Shown here piece after piece: positions 9,060 to 19,116 of a DNA stretch of 64,000 nt (positions are counted from its first letter, which is position 1; the number at the start of each line of letters is the position of its first letter). The stretch is from an uncultured Pontibacter sp. Lineage in GTDB: Bacteria > Bacteroidota > Bacteroidia > Cytophagales > Hymenobacteraceae. The notes under the pieces were generated by a model. That model was given only the letters and a program-made list of their open reading frames with translations, was not told the DNA's origin and ran no database searches. The stretch spans positions 310,001-374,000 of the forward strand of contig NZ_CANMNI010000001.1 in NCBI RefSeq assembly GCF_947499215.1, written 5' to 3'. Position numbers and translations under genes: made by a program.

Positions 9060-11927
9060 CTAAGGTCTATTCCCCATCCCACTAATAAACGTCTCCACAA
9101 ACCCAATCACCTTAGCCGTAATCCGCTCAGCAATCGGCCTTCGCTCCAGCAGCTTCGGCCTCGCTGGCAACATATCCAGCACTTCATCTCTAAGCGGCTT
9201 TCGCTCCGTGAAAAGGTAGTTCCCCAGCACGGCTTGTAGCTTCACGGGGTCCAGTTGTTCTTCTTTACTCATCTTCTCGAAGGCGGCCATTTGCTCGCGC
9301 TGCCAGAAGCTTTCGAAGGCTTCTGGTACGTCGTCGGCGTCTTCTATGTGGGGCAGGTTCTCTTCTATGAATTTGCGGATGAGCTCGCGTTTGCTACGGA
9401 GTGTGGTCTCTCCGGTAAGGATGTCGATAATCTGCTTTTTCTGCTTCTCCTTGTCTTCCGGTTTGGCGCTGTTGAGTTTGGCCAGCAGCTTCAGGATGTA
9501 GGAGACGTTGATTTCATCGCGGTGAATCAACTCTAGCTCAAAGTCCACGTCATCGAGAATAGATTCCTTCTCTTTGGCGGTGTCTGTCTTTACCTTGTCG
9601 TATAGGTCCAGGTACTTGCTCTTGTAATCTTCGAAGCTTTGCTCGGTCATGGCTAGGTTAGCAAAGCTGAAATCGGCGAAGGTGGTGAGCACGTTCTTGA
9701 TGCGCATCAGCTCCCGGAAGGCCTTCACGAACTCCAGCTCTTCTTCTTCACTTCGAAGGCTGTCTACGCTGCCGACGGTAGGCGCAATCTTCAGGAGCTC
9801 GGCAAAGGCGATGTTGAATTTGGTAACGTAGTCCTCGTATGGCTCCACCAGAATGACGTCTTTGGCATCCTTGTTCGAGAAGAGCGCAATGGCATCGTCG
9901 GTGGCTTGCTTCAGGTTACGGAACACCACGATGTTGCCCTGCGATTTCTGCTCAGTGTAAAGCCTGTTGGTGCGGCTGTAGGCTTGGATCAGGCCGTGGT
10001 ATTTCAGGTTCTTGTCGACGTAAAGCGTGCTCAGCGGCGGGGAATCGAAGCCGGTCAGGAACATGTTCACGACCAGCAGCACGTCTACCTCTTTGTTCTT
10101 GGTGCGCTTCGAGACGTCGTTGTAATAGTTGTAAAAAGACTGGCTGTCTTTGGTGGAGAAACTGGTGCCGAACATGGTATTGTAATTCGCTATAAAGGCA
10201 TCGAGTTTCTCGCGGGTGTGGCTGGTGGCGCTGTAGGCAAGCCGGGGCTCTGCGGCTACCAGCACATCATCGTCTTCGTCGAAGGTATAGGATCCATCAG
10301 CGCCTTTATCATCTTCGTTAGCGGCGTAGCTGAAGATGGTGGCGACTTTCAGGTTATGCTTGCCTTCGGCTTTGCGCTGCTGGAAGAGCTCGTAGTAGCG
10401 GATAAGCACCTCCACGCTGCTCACACAGAACATGCCGGTGAAGGTTTTACCGTGGGTCTTGCGGCCATGGTTCTCGATGATGTAGTCCACGATTTTCTCC
10501 AAGCGCTGCGGTGCTTCCAGCAGTTCCTTGGTGTCGATGTCCTCTACCTCAATGTCAATCTCGGTATTGCTTCTCTCCTTCTCTCTATACCTGCCGATGT
10601 ACTCCACCGAGAACTTGAGCACGTTCTCGTCTTTGATGGCATCCGTAATCAGGTATTTGTGCAGGCACTCGTCGAAAAGGTCTTTGGTGGTGCGCTTGCC
10701 GTGGGCGTTCTTAATCACGTTGTCCGCGAAGATAGGCGTGCCCGTGAAACCGAACATTTGGGCTTTGGCGAAGAACTTCTTGATGCGGTTATGCGTCTCG
10801 CCGAACTGGCTGCGGTGGCACTCGTCAAAGATGAACACAATGCGCTCTTCGCGCAGCGCCTCCAGTTTGCCCGTGAACCTTGCCCCGCCAATCGCATTGT
10901 TGAGTTTTTGGATGGTGGTGACGATGAGTTTGGTGTCGCCGGAGAGTTGGTTGACCAGTGCCCAGGTATCGTCGGTGCCGTCTATGCTGCCGGCCGAGAA
11001 GCTGTTGAACTCCTTGGTGGTCTGGTAATCCAGGTCCTTGCGGTCCACCACGAACACGACCTTGTGCACCTTGGGGAGCTGCATGAGCAGCTGGCTGGCC
11101 TTAAAGGATGTGAGCGTTTTGCCTGAGCCGGTAGTATGCCAGATGTAGCCGTTCTTGTCGCTGTTCTTTACCTTTTCGATGATTGCCTCGGTGGCGTAGT
11201 ACTGGTACGGACGGAACACCATCGGCATCTTCTTCGCTTCGTTGAGCACGATGTACTTGGTCACCATTTTGGCCATGTGGCAGGGCTCTAGGAAAGCCTT
11301 CGTGAAGGCTTCGAGCTGGGTGATGAGCTTGTTCTTATTATCGGCCCAGTAGAAGGTCTGCTTAAAGGTCTGCTTGTTGTTGTTGGCGTAGTACTTGGTG
11401 TTCACGCCGTTGCTGATGACGAACAGCTGCACGTATTGGTACAGGCCAAAGGACGTACTGAAGGAGTGCCGGTGGTAGCGGTTCACCTGATTGAAGGCCT
11501 CTTTCAGCTCTAGGCCGCGGCGCTTAAGTTCAATCTGCACCAGGGGCAGACCGTTGACCAGCAGCGTGACGTCATAGCGGTTTTTGTAAGTGCCTTCCAT
11601 GCTCACCTGCTGGGTTACCTGGAACTGGTTCTGGCACCAGTGCTCCTGCTGCAGAAACTCCAGGTATACGCTGTCACCATTGTCCTTAGTGAGCTGCATC
11701 TTGTCCCGGAGTATCTTGGCGCGGTCGAACACATTGCCTTTGTTCAGGTGGTTGAGCACCCGCTCGAACTCCTTCCCAGTCAGCGACACCTGGTTGTGCT
11801 TTTCCAGCATTTGCTTCAGGTTGGCCAGCAACGCCTCCTCGTCTTTAATGGCGACGAAGGTATAGCCCAGCCCCTGCAGCTGCTTTACCAGGTTGTCTTC
11901 GAGTACCTGCTCCGGTTGTGTTCCCAT
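9060..11927 (-). CDS. hsdR: Type I restriction endonuclease subunit R
   Basis: 955 aa; nuclease segment (VQIELKRRG); IWHTTGSGKTLTSFKAS Walker A; VFIFDECHRSQ; FTGTPI. Confidence 0.97.
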   Translation of the reverse strand: MGTQPEQVLEDNLVKQLQGLGYTFVAIKDEEALLANLKQMLEKHNQVSLTGKEFERVLNHLNKGNVFDRAKILRDKMQLTKDNGDSVYLEFLQQEHWCQNQFQVTQQVSMEGTYKNRYDVTLLVNGLPLVQIELKRRGLELKEAFNQVNRYHRHSFSTSFGLYQYVQLFVISNGVNTKYYANNNKQTFKQTFYWADNKNKLITQLEAFTKAFLEPCHMAKMVTKYIVLNEAKKMPMVFRPYQYYATEAIIEKVKNSDKNGYIWHTTGSGKTLTSFKASQLLMQLPKVHKVVFVVDRKDLDYQTTKEFNSFSAGSIDGTDDTWALVNQLSGDTKLIVTTIQKLNNAIGGARFTGKLEALREERIVFIFDECHRSQFGETHNRIKKFFAKAQMFGFTGTPIFADNVIKNAHGKRTTKDLFDECLHKYLITDAIKDENVLKFSVEYIGRYREKERSNTEIDIEVEDIDTKELLEAPQRLEKIVDYIIENHGRKTHGKTFTGMFCVSSVEVLIRYYELFQQRKAEGKHNLKVATIFSYAANEDDKGADGSYTFDEDDDVLVAAEPRLAYSATSHTREKLDAFIANYNTMFGTSFSTKDSQSFYNYYNDVSKRTKNKEVDVLLVVNMFLTGFDSPPLSTLYVDKNLKYHGLIQAYSRTNRLYTEQKSQGNIVVFRNLKQATDDAIALFSNKDAKDVILVEPYEDYVTKFNIAFAELLKIAPTVGSVDSLRSEEEELEFVKAFRELMRIKNVLTTFADFSFANLAMTEQSFEDYKSKYLDLYDKVKTDTAKEKESILDDVDFELELIHRDEINVSYILKLLAKLNSAKPEDKEKQKKQIIDILTGETTLRSKRELIRKFIEENLPHIEDADDVPEAFESFWQREQMAAFEKMSKEEQLDPVKLQAVLGNYLFTERKPLRDEVLDMLPARPKLLERRPIAERITAKVIGFVETFISGMGNRP

Positions 11928-11944
11928 AGGTTTTGCTTGGCGGA

Positions 11945-13129
11945 CTAAACAAACATTTGCTGCAACAAGCCTTTCTTGAATTGCTGGGCTTGTTCTAGTT
12001 GTTTAGAAGTAAAGTTTATCTTGTTGTCGATGGAAGTAAGGAAGTTGGCGATTTTGACTTGTTCATCTATAGAAGGCTGACTGATTTTGATTTTATAGAT
12101 GGTGGAAGTACTTAAACTTGGGACACCAGAAGCTTCGTTATATAACTTCCAGTTTATAGTTTGAAATTTATAGAATAGCCATTTGGGTAATGTGTTAGAA
12201 AGTACTTCTGTATAGAATAGTGTATCAACTGTCCAGAATGGAGTATCAATATAAACTGGTTTATCTATTGTTCCTTTTCTACCAATTAGTACTGATGGCT
12301 TATCGTATAAGTATGAATTAGTCCGGCCCATCAATCCACCTGTACCTAAGATAGGGTATTGACCATTTGAATCTAATACTTGCTTCTGGTCTTTTCCATA
12401 CATTAACTTAGCAACATTACTTAGTCTCTTCTCCTCCCACTCCGGAAAATCATTGCCAACATCATCCTTGAACCTGATTTGCTGGGAGAAAATCTGCTGC
12501 ATCACCCCTTTCTTATACTTCTCCAACAAGGCCTTCTTCTTCCTAAGCTGCTGGATTTTATTGTCAATGGCAGACAGGAATGAAGCTATTTTTTTTTGTT
12601 CAGGTATAGAAGGCACAAAGACTTTATCATTTAACACATAGGCATTATTGACCTTCATGTCATTCTTTGCACCTTTCTTAACTAATGGCCTTAAATAGCG
12701 GTTGACATTAGCATCTAAACCAAAATAGAAATCGAAAAATAAGCCTTGGGCTTTTTCTTCTTTAACTTTGTATACCGCATAAAGGGTTGAAACTATACCT
12801 GCTTTACCTTTATTAATCTTTATGATACCGTAAGGGTTGCTCTTTAACGGACTTTTTGTGTAGACTATATCGCCTGTTTCTACAATGTGATAGTTATGGA
12901 CTGAAACACCTGCATAAGACCTACCCAAATGCTCAATTTGGTTAATAATTCCAAACTCACCCGAAACAGACAAGACATCTTCTTTCCCGAATTTAAGCTT
13001 TAAGTTCCTCTTTTTAGATTCGCTTAGGTATTCATTAAGCGGTTTATGTTCCCATTCACCCTCAAACTCTGGAAACCGAAGTATAGGTGCGTTCTTCACT
13101 GCTGCTGTTATTTCTTCTACTGCTTCCAT
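11945..13129 (-). CDS. hsdS: Type I restriction specificity subunit S
   Basis: Two target-recognition halves; PSIPEQKKIASFLSAIDNKIQQLRKKKALLEKYKKGVMQQIF and QPSIDEQVKIANFLTSIDNKI. Confidence 0.97.
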   Translation of the reverse strand: MEAVEEITAAVKNAPILRFPEFEGEWEHKPLNEYLSESKKRNLKLKFGKEDVLSVSGEFGIINQIEHLGRSYAGVSVHNYHIVETGDIVYTKSPLKSNPYGIIKINKGKAGIVSTLYAVYKVKEEKAQGLFFDFYFGLDANVNRYLRPLVKKGAKNDMKVNNAYVLNDKVFVPSIPEQKKIASFLSAIDNKIQQLRKKKALLEKYKKGVMQQIFSQQIRFKDDVGNDFPEWEEKRLSNVAKLMYGKDQKQVLDSNGQYPILGTGGLMGRTNSYLYDKPSVLIGRKGTIDKPVYIDTPFWTVDTLFYTEVLSNTLPKWLFYKFQTINWKLYNEASGVPSLSTSTIYKIKISQPSIDEQVKIANFLTSIDNKINFTSKQLEQAQQFKKGLLQQMFV

Positions 13130-13132
13130 GGC

Positions 13133-14707
13133 TTAAAAAGGTTTAGCTATACCCAGCTCGTCACAAAACGCAGCGATGGTGGTGTCGGTATTTTGCATTT
13201 CGTCTTCCAGTTGGGCGAGTGCTGCGGCTACTTCGTTCAGGTCTAATGCTTCTTCCTCCTCAAAGGTGTCCACGTAGCGCGGAATGTTTAGGTTGTAGTT
13301 GTTCTCGCGTATCTCCTGCAGGCTGGCAACATGGCTATACTTGTCCTCGGTTTTGCGCTCGCGGTAGGTCGAGATGATTTTATCAATATCTTCTTGGCGT
13401 AGAACATTCTGTGTGCCTCTTTCAAATTGTTCACTTGCATTTATAAATAATACGTTATCGGCATGCTCGCGGCATTTCTTGAACACCAGGATACAGGTAG
13501 GTATAGACGTGCCATAGAAGATGTTGGCCGGCAAACCGATGACGGCATCCAGGTAGTTGCGGTCCTCAATCAGGTACTGGCGGATGTGCCCTTCGGCTGC
13601 GCCCCGGAACAGCACACCATGCGGCAGCACCACAGCCATCGTTCCGTTCTCGGCCAAGTGGTGCACCATGTGCTGCACAAAGGCAAAGTCTGCTTTGGAG
13701 CTCGGGGCCAGCTTGCCGTACTGACTGAAGCGGTCGTCGGACATGTGCAGCGGGCTGGCGCTCCAGTTAGCCGAGAACGGCGGGTTGGCTACAATCGCCT
13801 CGAAGCGGTGCTCTAGGTGCTGCGGGTGCTCCAGTGTGTCTTCCTGCCGGATGTCGAACTTCTGGAAGTGCACATCGTGCAGAATCATGTTCATGCGGGC
13901 CAGGTTGTAAGTAGTGCGGTTGAGCTCCTGCCCGTAAAAGTTAGACACTTCCTCCACTTCCTTGGCTACGCGCAAGAGCAAAGAGCCCGAGCCGCAGGTA
14001 GGGTCGTACACCGATTTCAGCTTGGTCTTGCCGGTAGTCACTAGCTTGGCCAGCACCTTCGATACCTCCTGCGGGGTGTAGAACTCACCGGCCTTCTTGC
14101 CAGCGCCGCTCGCAAACTGCCCAATCAGGTATTCGTAGGCATCGCCTAGCACGTCGGCCTCGGTGTCCTCCAGCTTGAAGTCAATCTTGTCCAGGTGGCC
14201 CAGCACTTTCGCTATCAAGTCATTCTTGGCAGCCTCGGTGCGGCCCAGCTTGGTGGAAGTCAGGTCCAGGTCTTCAAACAGCTTGTTGAAGTCGTCCTCG
14301 CTCTCGGTGCCCATGGTGCTCTGCTCGATGTGCTTGAGCACCAGTGTCAGTTCATCTAGTATAAAGTTGCTCGCGCCTTCTTCCCTGCTGTTGGAGTTGC
14401 CTTTGCGAGCCAGTTCACCAAACAGTTCTGTCGGCTTCAGGAAATACCCCAGACTGGAAAGCGCTTCTTCTTTGATGGCCTCCAGGTACTCCTGCCCTTC
14501 TTCGGTATTCTCGTTTATGTCGTGGTACTTAATGCCATCTTCTGCCAGAATCTTGTTGGCGTACAGCTCCATCTTCTCCGACAGGTACTTGTAGAAGATA
14601 AAGCCAAGTATATAGTCCCGGAACTCGTCAGCGTCCATCTTGCCGCGCAAGGTGTTGGCGATGTTCCAGAGTTGTTGTTCTAATTGTCGTTTATGGTTTT
14701 CAGACAT
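13133..14707 (-). CDS. hsdM: Type I DNA methyltransferase subunit M
   Basis: YDPTCGSGSLLLRV SAM motif; EAIVANPPFS (NPPF) motif IV; GEFYTPQEVSKVLAKL. Confidence 0.98.
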   Translation of the reverse strand: MSENHKRQLEQQLWNIANTLRGKMDADEFRDYILGFIFYKYLSEKMELYANKILAEDGIKYHDINENTEEGQEYLEAIKEEALSSLGYFLKPTELFGELARKGNSNSREEGASNFILDELTLVLKHIEQSTMGTESEDDFNKLFEDLDLTSTKLGRTEAAKNDLIAKVLGHLDKIDFKLEDTEADVLGDAYEYLIGQFASGAGKKAGEFYTPQEVSKVLAKLVTTGKTKLKSVYDPTCGSGSLLLRVAKEVEEVSNFYGQELNRTTYNLARMNMILHDVHFQKFDIRQEDTLEHPQHLEHRFEAIVANPPFSANWSASPLHMSDDRFSQYGKLAPSSKADFAFVQHMVHHLAENGTMAVVLPHGVLFRGAAEGHIRQYLIEDRNYLDAVIGLPANIFYGTSIPTCILVFKKCREHADNVLFINASEQFERGTQNVLRQEDIDKIISTYRERKTEDKYSHVASLQEIRENNYNLNIPRYVDTFEEEEALDLNEVAAALAQLEDEMQNTDTTIAAFCDELGIAKPF

Positions 14708-15041
14708 GGGTAAGCTGATAGGTAAAGGTTGTAATCAGGTATAGGTATAGAAATGATAAATCTTACAAGATATAACAAGATAGTGAAATTTATATACTTG
14801 GTGCAAGTTTAAACTTTACTGATGGCTGATATAGTACATAAGTAATTGACTTAGTGCACTTCATCCGCTTAAATTATTAGGGAGCCTGCTCATGACAGGC
14901 AAGTACGCACCTATACCTGCAACCTCACCCTCTCGCAACCCCACCTCTTCGCTGCCGTTATTTGTTGATGTAAGCGCGAAGCAGTTGGCAGGTATAAGCG
15001 TGTTGCCTGCTTTGCACCTCGCACCAACAGCCTCAAACACC

Positions 15042-16673
15042 ATGCACCCTTCGCTACTCAGTTACTTATTTAAACAGTACTTCCGGGCTCCCTTCCGCTT
15101 GCTTCTGCTTAGCGCTGTTTTCCTGCTGGCTGTACCTTCGCTAGCTTGGGCCCAGGAAACTGAAAAGGATACAGTCATCGCCGAACCAACTTGGCCCGAA
15201 GACTCACTGGGAAGGCGCACACCTCGGGGTACCGTCACGGGGTTGATCCGGGCACTGGCTGACGAAGATTATACCAAAGCCGCCTTCTACCTCAACTTAG
15301 ACATACCGGGCGGTCCTATAAAAGACGGGGCCGCCATGGCCCAAGCCCTGCAACGCCTGCTGGACCAGCGCAGTCAGACTGCTCCACGTTCTTGGATCAG
15401 CGAATCGCCGGATGGTGAACTGCAGGACAACCTGCCCCCGCACCTAGAGCGGGTAGGAACCGCCACCGTGAACGAAGAGACCTTTGACCTGCTGCTTGAA
15501 AAAACGCAGGGCCCGGCAGGTGGCCCGATCTGGCTGGTAGCATCCGAAACCATCAGCAAAGTGCCGCTGGAGACCGACACGCCATCTAGCACCGTGATCG
15601 AAAAAACCCTGCCTGATTTTCTGGAAGATAACCGCTGGGCAGGTGTTCCCGTGGGACACTGGCTGGGTATGTTGCTTATCGCGGTGGTGGCCTACCTGCT
15701 GGCATGGGGACTGACAGCGGCACTCACCTACCTGATCAACTTTGCCTGGCGCCGAACCCGGGACGAACCAACCTATGGCGTCATCCGAGCTTTCTCACTC
15801 CCTATTCGGCTATACTTGGCTGCCTGGATCCTCGTTATCCTGAGCCAGCGGCTGGGTATATCGTTTGTTCTGCGTCAACGCTTCAGTGAGCTTACCATCA
15901 CCGTTGGCCTAGTGGCGATCATTCTGTTGCTCTGGCGTTTGGTGGACGCGCTCACTAATTTCAGTCAGCGGCGCCTGATCCAGCGCCGCAACATGGCGGG
16001 CATTTCGATCGTGTTGTTTCTGCGCCGGGGGGTGAAGGTGGCGCTGCTCGTTTTCGGTGTTATATTCCTGCTCGATACGCTGGGTTTTGATGTGACCACC
16101 GGTCTGGCTGCATTAGGTATAGGCGGTATCGCGCTGGCACTGGGTGCGCAAAAGACAGTAGAAAACTTTGTGGGCAGTGTCACCCTGATCGCAGACCAGC
16201 CCATTCGCGTAGGGGACTTTTGCAAAGTAGGCGATACCACGGGTACTGTGGAGCAGATCGGGATGCGCTCTACCCGCCTCCGCACAACCGAACGCACGGT
16301 TGTAACGATTCCGAACGGAGATTTTTCTTCTCAGAAGATCGAGAACTTCGCGCACCGCGACCGCTTTCTGTTTAACCCCATGCTTCGGCTACGATATGAC
16401 ACCACGCTTCCACAGATAAACGAGGTCCTGAGCGAACTGCGGCAGTTATTAGGCACGCACGATAAAGTGGAGCGGGCAAGCGCCCGGGTGCGCCTCACCG
16501 AAATTGCCACCGACAACCTGAAGCTCGAAGTGTTTGCCTACATTCTCACCAGTGATTTTAATGAGCAACTAGCCATCAAGGAAGGGCTGCTGCTGCAAAT
16601 GATCGAGGTCGTCAATACCAAAGGCAACGGTTTTGCCCTGCCTGCCCAAATGCACGTCAGCAGCAATAACTAA
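15042..16673 (+). CDS. MscS-family mechanosensitive ion channel
   Basis: Start placed at MHPSLLSYLFKQYFRAPFRLLLLSAVFLLAVPSLAWAQ (signal peptide); GLAALGIGGIALALGAQKTVENFVGSVTLIADQPIRVGDFCKVGDTTGTVEQIGMRSTRLRT. Confidence 0.95.
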   Translation: MHPSLLSYLFKQYFRAPFRLLLLSAVFLLAVPSLAWAQETEKDTVIAEPTWPEDSLGRRTPRGTVTGLIRALADEDYTKAAFYLNLDIPGGPIKDGAAMAQALQRLLDQRSQTAPRSWISESPDGELQDNLPPHLERVGTATVNEETFDLLLEKTQGPAGGPIWLVASETISKVPLETDTPSSTVIEKTLPDFLEDNRWAGVPVGHWLGMLLIAVVAYLLAWGLTAALTYLINFAWRRTRDEPTYGVIRAFSLPIRLYLAAWILVILSQRLGISFVLRQRFSELTITVGLVAIILLLWRLVDALTNFSQRRLIQRRNMAGISIVLFLRRGVKVALLVFGVIFLLDTLGFDVTTGLAALGIGGIALALGAQKTVENFVGSVTLIADQPIRVGDFCKVGDTTGTVEQIGMRSTRLRTTERTVVTIPNGDFSSQKIENFAHRDRFLFNPMLRLRYDTTLPQINEVLSELRQLLGTHDKVERASARVRLTEIATDNLKLEVFAYILTSDFNEQLAIKEGLLLQMIEVVNTKGNGFALPAQMHVSSNN

Positions 16674-16715
16674 AGCGTGCCACGTAAGTGAGAGGCTTTC
16701 TGTTATCAAGTCCTT

Positions 16716-17756
16716 CTACTGCGACCATTCGGTAGGTTCCCGGTCCCAGCGGTGCGACTTGAGCTGCTCCAGTAGTTCATCCGGCAACCCTCTCCCATCG
16801 CTGGCCTGCAGATTGGCCTGTACGTGGTGTGCTTTGCGCATTCCGGGAATGGTGGTACTCACATCCGGATTACTGATAATAAAACGCAGAGCCATCTCCG
16901 CCATGGTCATGCCAGCAGGCACAAGTGGTTTTAACCGATCGGCATGCGCCACACTGGACTTCAGATTTTCGGGCACAAAGTACGTGCTCCGCCAGTCGTC
17001 TTCGGGGAAAGTGGTCTCCGTTGTGAAAGTGCCGGTTAGGGTGCCTTCATCAAAAGGAACACGGGCAATGGTGGCGATATCGAGTTCGCGGCAAAGCGGG
17101 AAAAGTTTGTCTTCCGGGGCCTGATCGAAAATGTTGTAGATGACCTGCACGCTGCTGATGTGGCCGGTGCGCAAGGTATGGAGCACATTGTCAGGTTCCC
17201 AGCGATTCACGCTCACACCCATGTGCTGAATTTTGCCATCTGCTTTCAGCTTCTCCACAGCACGCTGCCATTCTTCCTGTTCAGCCCAGCTGTCTTCCCA
17301 AACATGGAACTGCTGCAGGTCGATGGTCTCCACCCCGAGGTTTTGCAGGCTTTTCTCGGTATAGGCAATGATATGGTCAGCGGGAAAACAGTCCTCGAGC
17401 TTGTAGGAGGCTTTCGACGGCCACTTCATGTTTTTGGGTGGAATCTTGGTGGCTACATACAGGCGCTTATCCGGATTGCGCCTGATCAGACGGCCAAGGA
17501 TTTCTTCGCTTTTGCCTTTGCCGTAGCCCCAAGCCGTATCAAAAAAGTTGCAGCCGCCTTCCACGGCCAAATCCAAAGAGTGGTCTGACTGCTGGTCATC
17601 GGAACCGGTCCAGCCGGCCATACCCCACATGCCATAACCTACTTCGCTCACTTGCCAGCCTGTGCGGCCAAATCTTCTGTACTCCATACCTGTCTGTTTT
17701 CTGTTCTCAGTTCTGCATTCATACTGGTGTAAATATACAAGAGTTGTCGTTCTCAC
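16716..17756 (-). CDS. Aldo/keto reductase
   Basis: MEYRRFGRTGWQVSEVGYGMWGM; FFDTAWGYGKGKSEEILG; likely start internal at MEYRRFGRTG. Confidence 0.95.
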   Translation of the reverse strand: MRTTTLVYLHQYECRTENRKQTGMEYRRFGRTGWQVSEVGYGMWGMAGWTGSDDQQSDHSLDLAVEGGCNFFDTAWGYGKGKSEEILGRLIRRNPDKRLYVATKIPPKNMKWPSKASYKLEDCFPADHIIAYTEKSLQNLGVETIDLQQFHVWEDSWAEQEEWQRAVEKLKADGKIQHMGVSVNRWEPDNVLHTLRTGHISSVQVIYNIFDQAPEDKLFPLCRELDIATIARVPFDEGTLTGTFTTETTFPEDDWRSTYFVPENLKSSVAHADRLKPLVPAGMTMAEMALRFIISNPDVSTTIPGMRKAHHVQANLQASDGRGLPDELLEQLKSHRWDREPTEWSQ

Positions 17757-17828
17757 GGCCTTACCTCACGTGGCATTACCAATTTCTGGGATAGATGCTT
17801 ATCTTAGGCTTCTCATACCCCACAACCT

Positions 17829-18983
17829 ATGACACCGATGCTGACAAAAATCTGGAAGAAAGCCACGCTCACAACACTTGCTTTTATCGCCTTCACCCTG
17901 TCCGGCCATGGGCAGGAAGCAAAAACCGAGACAGACCTACAAGCCATTATGCAGCAGCATGACATGGTCGGGCTATCGGTTGCCGTGGTCAAGAAAGGTG
18001 AGATTGTCTACGCCAAGTCCTTCGGCCTAAAGGATGTTGAAAGCCAAACGCCACTCACCAACAACGACATTTTCAGGATCGCCTCTATCTCCAAGTCCTT
18101 TACCGTTACGGCGCTAATGCAATTGGTCGAGGCGGGTAAGCTCTCGCTGGATGAGGATGTCAGTAAGCTGGTGGGTTTTCAGGTGCTCAACCCCAAGTAC
18201 CCGGAAAAGGTCATTACCCTGCGGATGATGCTTTCGCACACCTCCAGCATAAACGATAGCGAGGGCTACTTTACCCTCGACACCATCGATCCAGCCAAAA
18301 ACTCGAACTGGGCTGCCTGCTACAACAACTACGAGCCCGGCACACGCTATGAGTATTGCAACCTAGGTTTCAACATGGCCGGCACCATACTGGAGAAACT
18401 GTCCGGTGAGCGCTTCGACCAATACGTGAAGCACCACATCCTGAACCCATTAGGACTGTACGGCGGCTATAACGTAGATTCCCTTGACGCCAGCCGCTTC
18501 GTGACCCTGTATGAATACAATGCTGACTCCAGTACATTCTCACCGTCACCATCGGCCTACGCCCCGCGCCGGCAGGAAATCAGAAGCTACAAGATGGGCT
18601 ACAGCACGCCCATTTTCTCGCCCACTGGCGGCATGAAGATCTCGGCAACGGACTTGGCCAAGTATATGACGATGCACCTAAACAAAGGCGAGTATAAGGG
18701 TACTCGGATCATCTCGAAGAAGAGCGCCAAGCAAATGCAGAAAAAGATCGCCGACAATGGCTACGGTCTGGCGTTAAAAACGGAGTCTAATTTAATTACC
18801 GGCAAGGCTTTGGTTGGGCACACCGGCAATGCCTACGGACTTTACAGCGCCATGTTCTTTCAGCCAAAAGAGCAGTTTGGCTTTGTAGTTATCACGAATG
18901 GAACCAGCGCCCCTGAAGTGAATGAATACAACTTGGCACTGGCAGACGTCCTCAACAGCCTGTACAACAACTTAATTAAATAA
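17829..18983 (+). CDS. Serine hydrolase, beta-lactamase family
   Basis: Signal peptide; IASISKSFTVTALMQLVEAGKLSLDEDV (SxxK); YEYCNLGFNMAG (YxN); GHTGNAYG. Confidence 0.93.
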   Translation: MTPMLTKIWKKATLTTLAFIAFTLSGHGQEAKTETDLQAIMQQHDMVGLSVAVVKKGEIVYAKSFGLKDVESQTPLTNNDIFRIASISKSFTVTALMQLVEAGKLSLDEDVSKLVGFQVLNPKYPEKVITLRMMLSHTSSINDSEGYFTLDTIDPAKNSNWAACYNNYEPGTRYEYCNLGFNMAGTILEKLSGERFDQYVKHHILNPLGLYGGYNVDSLDASRFVTLYEYNADSSTFSPSPSAYAPRRQEIRSYKMGYSTPIFSPTGGMKISATDLAKYMTMHLNKGEYKGTRIISKKSAKQMQKKIADNGYGLALKTESNLITGKALVGHTGNAYGLYSAMFFQPKEQFGFVVITNGTSAPEVNEYNLALADVLNSLYNNLIK

Positions 18984-19013
18984 CTGGCCTCTCCTTTTCA
19001 ATTTCCCCAAAAC

Positions 19014-19054
19014 AAAACGGGCAGGCGCTTTATGGAAAAGCGCCTGCCCGTTTT
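19014..19054. terminator. Bidirectional hairpin terminator
   Basis: 17-18 bp perfect stem aaaacgggcaggcgctt/aagcgcctgcccgtttt between convergent genes. Confidence 0.85.
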
Positions 19055-19116
19055 GATTGATCGCACCTCCTATTTCATGCTTGCAAGGGTTGCGTCTTAG
19101 CACTTAACCTGTTGCG

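Noticed and set aside
9906-11126. 406 aa plus-strand ORF
   Set aside because: Entirely antisense to hsdR, which has clear motifs; the antisense translation shows no domain
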